Origin: Vitellaria paradoxa
Taxonomy: Eukaryota; Streptophyta; Magnoliopsida; Ericales; Sapotaceae
Direction: 5' to 3'
Length of the DNA: 64,000 bases
NCBI GenBank assembly: GCA_019916065.1
Contig: CM034237.1
Coordinates: 26,036,340-26,100,339 of the forward strand
Part shown: positions 58,098 through 64,000 of the stretch, in pieces
Layout of the letters: every line of letters starts with the position of its first letter
Position numbering within the stretch: position 1 is the first letter of the stretch
Notes under the pieces: generated by a model
Databases searched by the model: none
What the model saw: only the letters and a program-made list of their open reading frames with translations
What the model was told of the DNA's origin: nothing
Made by a program: the position numbers and the translations under genes

Positions 58098-61057
58098 GTT
58101 GTTAGCAGTTTTAAGAGCCCATTGTCAGGCATTAGGATGGATTATGGCAGATCTTCATGGTATTAGCCCTTTAGTGTGTTTCCATCATATATACCTTGAA
58201 GATGATGCCAAACCGGTCAGACAGATGCAACGAAGATCGAAACCAAATATGAAAGAGGTTGTGAAAGGGGAGGTACTTAAGTTACTTGATGCGGGTATCA
58301 TTTACCCCATCTCTGATTCAAAGTGGTAAGCCCCACTCAAGTGGTCCCTAAAAAGTCCGATGTCACTGTAGTGGAGAATGAGAAAGGAGATTTAGTACCT
58401 CAACGCACCCAAACTGGGTGGCGTATGTGCATTGATTATAGGCACTTAAATGCTGTGACTTGGAAGGACCATTTTTTCAGTTCCCTTTCTAGACCAGGTA
58501 CTTGAAAGAGTAGCGGGAAAAGATTTTTATTGCTTTCTCGATGGGTATTCAGGGTACAATCAAGTTGAAATAGCGCTTAAGGACCAAGAAAAGACCACCT
58601 TCACATACCCTTTTGGCACATTTACGTATAGACGCATGCCATTTGGGTTATGTAATGCACCTGCAACTTTTCAAAGGTGTGTAATGAGCATATTCAGTGA
58701 TATGGTTGAGCAATTTTTAGAGGTTCTTATGGATGACTTCTCCATTTATGGAGATACATTTGATGAGTGCTTAACCAACCTCGAAAAGGTCTTGGTCCGT
58801 TGTGAAGATAGTAGTTTGGTGCTGAATTGAGAGAAGTGCCATTTCATGGTGCAACAAGGGATTCTTTTAGGGAATATAGTATCACATCATGGGATTAAGG
58901 TGGATAGAGAAAAGGTGGAAGCAATTCAAAATTTACCTATTCCTTGATGTGTTAAGGACATAAGATCGTTCCTTGGACACGCCGATTTTTACTAACGTTT
59001 TATCTAGTCCTTTAGTTCCATTGCCCGACCTTTATGCTCATTATTGTCCAATGATACTCCCTTTGAATGGACAAACTCATGTCAGGAAGCTTTTGATAAG
59101 CTTAAACACTTGCTTACCACTGCACCAATTGTCCAAAGCCCGGATTGGTCCCTTCCATTTGAGCTAATGTGTGATGCGAGTGACTTTGCTGTGGGAGCAA
59201 TTTTAGGGCAAAGAAAGGAAGGAAAACCTCATGTCATATACTATGCTAGTAAAACTCTGAATGAGGCTCAAGTAAATTATACCACCACTGAAAAGGAGCT
59301 ACTAGCAGTAGTGTTTGCCCTGGACAAGTTTAGGTCATATTTGGTAGGTTCTCGTGTCACAGTGTTCACGAGCTATGCGACTTTAAAATACCTCCTTTCA
59401 AAACAAGAGGCCAAACCTTGTTTGATTAGGTGGCTGCTCCTTCTCTAAGAGTTTGATCTGGAGATCAAGGATAAGAAAGGAGTAAAAAATGTAGTAGTTG
59501 ACCATTTGTTTAGACTACCCCAACAGGTGTCCAACTCTAGTGACTTACCAATTAATGAGCAATTCCTTGATGAACACCTAATGCATGTTAGCACCAGCTC
59601 ACCAATCCAACCTCCTTGGTATGTAGACATTGCTAACTTTCTAGTCACTGGACAAATGCCTTCTTATTGGACAAGGGTTGATAGAGGTAAATTCTTACAT
59701 AACATTCGCAATTTCTTTTGGGATGAACTTTACCTCTACAAATATTGTCAAGATCAAATTGTGAGGAGATGTATTCCGGACAATGAAATTTATAGTGTTA
59801 TAGAGTTTTGTCACACTTTATCTTGTGGAGGCCATTTTTCTTCAAAGAAAACTCTTGCTAAGATTCTTCAAAGCGGTTTTTATTGGCCTTCCATGTTTAA
59901 AGACGTGCATAACTACTGCATGAGATGTGATCATTGCCAACGTTTAGGAGCTCTATCTAGGCGTAATGAAATGCCCCAGAATCTTGTGGTCATATTAGAG
60001 GTTTTTAATTGTTGGGGAATTGATTTCATGGGGCCATTTGCTAATTCGTTTGGTTTTGAGTACATATTAGTGGCCATAGATTACGTGTCCAAATGGGTAG
60101 AAGCCATTGCCACTCGCACCAATGATCACCGAGTTGTGGTCAAGTTCTTAAAGGAATATATCTTTTCTCGTTTTGGGATGCCACGAGCAATTATTAGTGA
60201 TGGAGGTAAGCATTTTTGCAATAAACTAGTTGGTATCCTAATGCGCAAGTATGGTGTGACACATAAAGTGGGAACCGCTTACCACCCACAAAATAGTGGC
60301 CAAGTTGAATTGGCAAATAGGGAGATTAAAGGTATACTTGAAAAGACCGTCAATCCCACTAGAAAAAATTGGTCTTTAAGACTTGTCGATACATTGTGGG
60401 CATATCGGATGGCCTATAAAACCATCTTGGGTATGTCTCCCTATCGTTTGGTTTTTGGCAAAGCTTGCCACTTACCCGTTGAAATGGAACATAGATCTTT
60501 TTGGGTAATCCGGCAATTTAATGAGAATATAGAAGATGCTGGGGCTTTTCGAAAGCTTCAACTAAATGAACTTGAGGAACTGAGAAATGACGCTTTTGAA
60601 AATGCTAAATTTGCTAAGGCGAAGATGAAGGAATTACATGATAAACATATCCGTAGGAAATCTTTCCATGTTGGCCAAAAAATTCTAATGTACGACTCAA
60701 GGTTACATCTTTTTCCGGGAAAGCTCCGATCAAGATGGTGTGGGCCTTTTGTGATTATTTCTGTTTCAGAGCATGGTGTGTGTGAAGTTCATAATCCACG
60801 CAACAATACCACTTTTAAGATTAATGGCCATCGACTTAAATCGTACTTGGAGAGTTTTATAGCGGAGGTAGAGACGTGGGATCTTGTAGATCCTCCGTCT
60901 TACGAGTGAAAGGAGATTGGAATGCATCTATAGTTGTATCATAGTTAGGATTAGGATAGATTTTAAGTTTTTAGTTGTTCTAGGATTGTGATTTTGAGTT
61001 TAGGCAATTTTTGGTTGTTTTTAATAGAATAAAATCGTTGAAGGTTCACTATTCTAT

Positions 61058-61290
61058 GGTCCGGACCTTTCCTCAAACAGTTGGGACCACAGTGAGCTTG
61101 CTAGCCTTGAAGAACCTTTCTGAGGTCCCAACCCTTTCCATACGGTCCGGACCCTAGCCTTGAAGAACCTTTCTGAGGTCCCGACCCTTTCCATACAGTC
61201 CGGACCTCAGCAAGCTCCCCAACCGAACTGACATTCTGAGGTCCCCACCGTGCAACCTACGGTCCGGACCTTGCGATCTGTAAATACCCC
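61058..61290 (+). promoter_or_regulatory. internal promoter-like module between pol and envelope-like ORF (D)
   Basis: Eight GGTCCGGACC-type words form four pairs: 61062.5/61083.5, 61128.5/61148.5, 61181.5/61201.5 and 61244.5/61265.5, spaced 21, 20, 20 and 21 bp. They are followed by GTAAATACCCC (61280-61290), similar to the TATA region of the B LTR, and a CT-rich stretch (about 61310-61360). Confidence 0.6.
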
Positions 61291-61441
61291 TTTTCGGCCA
61301 CTTCAATCCCCGATTCTCTCCCTCTCAACTCCACATCTTCTCAAGTTCCTTTCAATCCTTGAAGAATATCGCAAGATTCAGTTGGCCCAAGGTTCATTGA
61401 AGTGATTTTCGACATCAATCTAGTGATTTCAACTCTATAAG

Positions 61442-61974
61442 GTGAGTCATTTTTTCCATGTGAGCCCTAGGTTAGCTATGTGTTCAGTCTCTTTGAACCC
61501 GAGCTTGCAAGCATCAAGGGTTCTCGATTTTGGGGCTCGTGAAGTTTTATTTAGTGTTATTCATGTTGGGTAGACATAAATCTCTCATATGGAGTGATTC
61601 TATTCTTCCTCTATCACATCCTTCACCCTAGGTCACGATTGGGTCTAGGGGTTCCACGAACCTTAACACTCTAGCTTGGGTTGGAAACTTTCCATCTCCA
61701 AAAATTCTTTTCTTGCCAATATTCATGGAAATCCGTTGATTCAAATTAATGTTTGTTGCTAGAGGACCCATTTTTGGTGGATAAGTGTTTACCCACCAAG
61801 TTTATGGAATGAATTCATTCATGGTGATAGGTGGAAGATTACATAGGCCAATTCTTTTATATTTATGTATTCTAGTTTCAATTTCTCATTTTGTTCAATA
61901 GAATGGGCCACGGAACTTGCGTGGACATAAGAATTGAGGAGTAGTTAATTGAATTCTCTTTGATTTATTTGTAG
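61442..61974 (+). other. candidate 5'UTR intron of the envelope-like gene (D)
   Basis: Donor ATAAG|GTGAGT at 61442 and acceptor GATTTATTTGTAG ending at 61974, five bases before the ATG at 61980. Both match consensus well. Confidence 0.6.
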
Positions 61975-61979
61975 CTCCC

Positions 61980-63077
61980 ATGGCCCCAAGGACAAAAAAA
62001 CCTTCAAATTGGCAATTAGGATCAAGTTCTTTTGATAGAAGTAGATTTTTTAAGGAGGAGGCTAGTGAAAGTTTTGATGAGAATTGGTCACGTAAGGCGG
62101 TGGTAATTGAGAGATACTGGCAAATAGATCATTTTAACAAAGATGAGTTTATGTTGGAACAGAATTTTGAGGGAAGACAGTGGCTCAATGTGGCAAGGTT
62201 CCATGCTTACTGCATAACGAATTTAGTAAGAGAATTCTTTGCTAATTTCAGAAAGGGGTCCATCATCAAACATGAGGGGAGAGAATGCCTTGTTAGTTAG
62301 GTTAGAGGGGTTGGGATCACATTAACTCCCGAGGACTTTGCCCAAGTTTTTCAACTCCCTAGAATCGAAGATCCAAAGGTCACCTATCCTTCTAAAGGGA
62401 CTCCCCCATTTTCCATAGTAACTTTAAGGATTCTATTAGAAGGATTTGAATGGGGTGCGGAATTTAGGAAGCCGGTGTCTACACTTAAAGATAAATATTG
62501 GGCACTACACATGTTTTCTTGTACAAACTTGTTACCACAAAATCGGAATGCGGATTGCACACATATTCGAGCACAATTGATTTTTGCTATCAGGATAGGG
62601 TTAACGATTGATTTGCCCACTTACTTATGGTACCACGTGGCATCCATTTATGAGCACCCAACTGCTTTGAATGCATTACCTTTTGGTGGGGCACTCACAG
62701 AAATATTTAGAAGGAAGGGAGCACGTATTCCTGATGACTTACCCATAACTTCTAGTCTACAACCCTTCACTATTACCTCGTATGTCAAGTCTCGAGGCAC
62801 ACTTTCTCAAAAGAAGAGGAAGGTGGAGGACCCTGAGCATCAGGGTCGACCTTCACAAGCACAAGAGGAGTCAGATGAGGATGAGGAAAAGGTGACCAAT
62901 GATGATCTAGCTGATCAAATAGAGGCATTGGCCGAGCGTATCAGTGCTATGGAGCAAAACCAGGAAGCAGATCACCAGCTCCATCAGCGTATCTATCACA
63001 GCCAGCAGACCCAGGGACACCTTTTGCAGAGCATATTGGACTATCTCAGAGATTCTCATCCACCGCCACCTTCTTAG
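61980..63077 (+). pseudogene. envelope-like ORF of element D, one stop codon
   Basis: 365 codons in one frame, interrupted only by TAG at 62298-62300 where element B has Trp. It aligns with the B protein from the start (MAPRTKK) through LVREFFANF, KYWALHMFSCTNLLPQNR and LPFGGALTEIFRRKGA to the Gln-rich coiled-coil-like C-terminus (SQQTQGHLLQSILDYLRDS). It belongs to the putative plant transposon protein family. The low damage here contrasts with the many stops in D's pol. Confidence 0.78.
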
Positions 63078-63362
63078 TGACTATCTTTCTTCTTATCTTT
63101 TTGAGAGTTTAGGAGAGGTTTTATTGTTTTACTTACTCCTAAAGCTCTGTATTTTCTCTTTACTTGGTTGAGACAAATGTATGTGGATGCTTAATTTTCT
63201 CATCTTGCTACTTTTACTTACTTATGTTTACTTCTTATTGTTTACCGTCGTTTACATTACTTTTGTTCCTTTTCTTTTTTATTTTGATGTATTACCTTTT
63301 GTTGAATGAGTTTGATTACTTGAGTTCCTAATGCCTTATTTTCCATATTCTTTGCAAAGAAC

Positions 63363-63914
63363 ATGTACATCAAGTATGGCTCTAACAATGAAATTGATAA
63401 TCAGACGGTTAATTGTAACTTACTAATTGGCCATAAACGTAAATGGGAAGAATCAATTTACATTTTTAGTGATAGTGACTCCGAGAGTTTTGAGAGTAAC
63501 TGGGAATGGTGGCCTTAGCGATATTTTTTAGAGAGTAATTCTTTACCCTTGCCACTAATCTATCCTCCATTGCTTCGTGTGACACCTGACCAATTAATTG
63601 ATGGCCAATGGTGGAGTGAGGTTGACCTTCAACTTTTGTTAGACATGGAATGGGCAGAGATACATGTAGCTAATGAGTGGTCAGATTCACCTTCTTATGA
63701 CACAGACACTAACACTAGTATAGAGTCTGACTTAGATGTTTCACCTGGCTATTCTGATATGCCACCTTTGGAGGATATCCCTGCTGTAGAGAGGGTTGAT
63801 ATCACATGTGTGGATGGTGTTGTAATTTCTGATGAGCTAGATCACGATGATGATTCGGTTATTAGTTTGCAATTTCTTTTTCCACATGATCAGCTTTTCG
63901 ATGCCATGAGGTAA
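63363..63914 (+). pseudogene. conserved acidic ORF of unknown function (D), one stop
   Basis: ATG at 63363 and a TAG at 63516-63518. It aligns with the B protein (35126-34470) through IGHKRKW, NSLPLPL, PDQLIDGQWWSEVDLQLLLD and MEW. It is strongly acidic after the basic patch. The frame stops at TAA straddling a donor-like site, GAG|GTAATATC, at 63911, the same site that ends the conserved part in B and is seen in C. This fits an exon that would normally be spliced to a downstream part outside the window. Confidence 0.55.
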
Positions 63915-64000
63915 TATCTTTCTTCATATTTATTATTTATTTAAATTGTTCCATTATATCTTTCATTTCATTTCATTTACCATTTCATTTAGTTTATATG

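Larger units (their letters stand above)
51925..60909 (+). pseudogene. gag-pol of element D, decayed and interrupted twice
   Basis: Almost all coding pieces lie in one frame once the two inserted LTRs and one copy of each target duplication are discounted. Domains: gag (51925-53430) with zinc knuckle CWACDQVGHNPNSC (about 52903), protease DLGASVNLLP (about 54053), RT with LMDDFS (about 58730), RNase H ([14 protein letters not shown], about 59170), integrase (59506-60909, with [15 protein letters not shown] and GQVELANRE). Stops occur at 52366, 53434, 54097, 54139, 54397, 58828, about 58948, twice near 58995-59010, and 59446. A one-base loss near 58327 shifts the frame, which recovers near 58490. 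The last 467 codons are open. It is related more closely to element C than to B. Confidence 0.92.
50252..64000 (+). mobile_element. element D: decayed Athila-type retrotransposon, open at window end
   Basis: Plus strand. 5' LTR 50252-51781, primer site 51789-51806, gag-pol 51925-60909 with two inserted solo LTRs, internal array 61058-61270, envelope-like ORF 61980-63077, acidic ORF 63363-63914. The 3' LTR is beyond the window. It inserted into the E-family LTR; the five bases before it are CCCGT. Many in-frame stops show it is the oldest of the three Athila-type elements. Confidence 0.93.

Noticed and set aside
58973..59167. Open frame within the pol gene of element D
   Set aside because: It is a shadow in another frame; the true frame reads RNase H-linked pol sequence.

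Overview
This window is intergenic plant DNA made almost entirely of nested LTR retrotransposons; I see no host gene. The organism is inferred to be a flowering plant with a repeat-rich genome. The evidence is the element types: Athila-type Ty3/gypsy elements with tRNA-Asp primer sites, a Tekay/Del-type chromovirus with LTRs of about 2.7-2.8 kb and an initiator-Met primer site, and a CACTA-like DNA element. The species cannot be read from the sequence. The labels A, B, C, D, E and F below are mine.

Layout. 1-1643: an LTR-like sequence on the minus strand with an initiator-Met primer site, then a short GC-rich segment. 1644-15526: element C, Athila-type, minus strand, with a frameshifted gag-pol and envelope-like ORF. 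15527-16015: fragment of an E-family LTR. 16016-23255: AT-rich non-coding DNA with a decayed CACTA-like element (about 17172-19974) and imperfect tandem repeats. 23261-48661: element A (Tekay-like, plus strand), bounded by the 5-bp target duplication GTCAA. Its integrase gene is split by element B (Athila-type, minus strand, 30905-44795, duplication GCTAA). B is young and nearly intact, with gag-pol carrying three in-frame stops, an intact envelope-like ORF and a further acidic ORF. 48751-50251: an E-family LTR on the minus strand, cut by element D. 50252 to the window end: element D, Athila-type, plus strand, strongly decayed, carrying two inserted solo LTRs (54605-56405, duplication GGTGC; 56588-58097, duplication GTTGT). 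Its 3' LTR lies beyond the window.

Most notable pattern. Nearly every LTR here carries, upstream of its TATA box, an array of short GC-rich or AT-rich palindromes. The word differs by family: GGGCGCCC, GGTCCGGACC, or ATTCGAAT. Most perfect copies centre on CpG. In the Athila-type families the centre-to-centre spacing is 20-21 bp in most pairs, two helical turns. The Tekay-like element has the same word at about 15-16 bp. All three Athila-type elements carry a second copy of their array between pol and the envelope-like ORF, followed by a TATA-like stretch, a possible 5'UTR intron with GT...AG ends, and then the ORF. This looks like a separate promoter-exon-intron cassette for the envelope-like gene. 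B and D also share a third, acidic ORF of unknown function. B and C share a conserved non-coding block and an internal polypurine tract with a hairpin.

Reading caution. Damage in roughly the first 10.3 kb is almost all single-base indels, while B and D are damaged mainly by stop codons. The left end may therefore be poorly polished assembly rather than old DNA.
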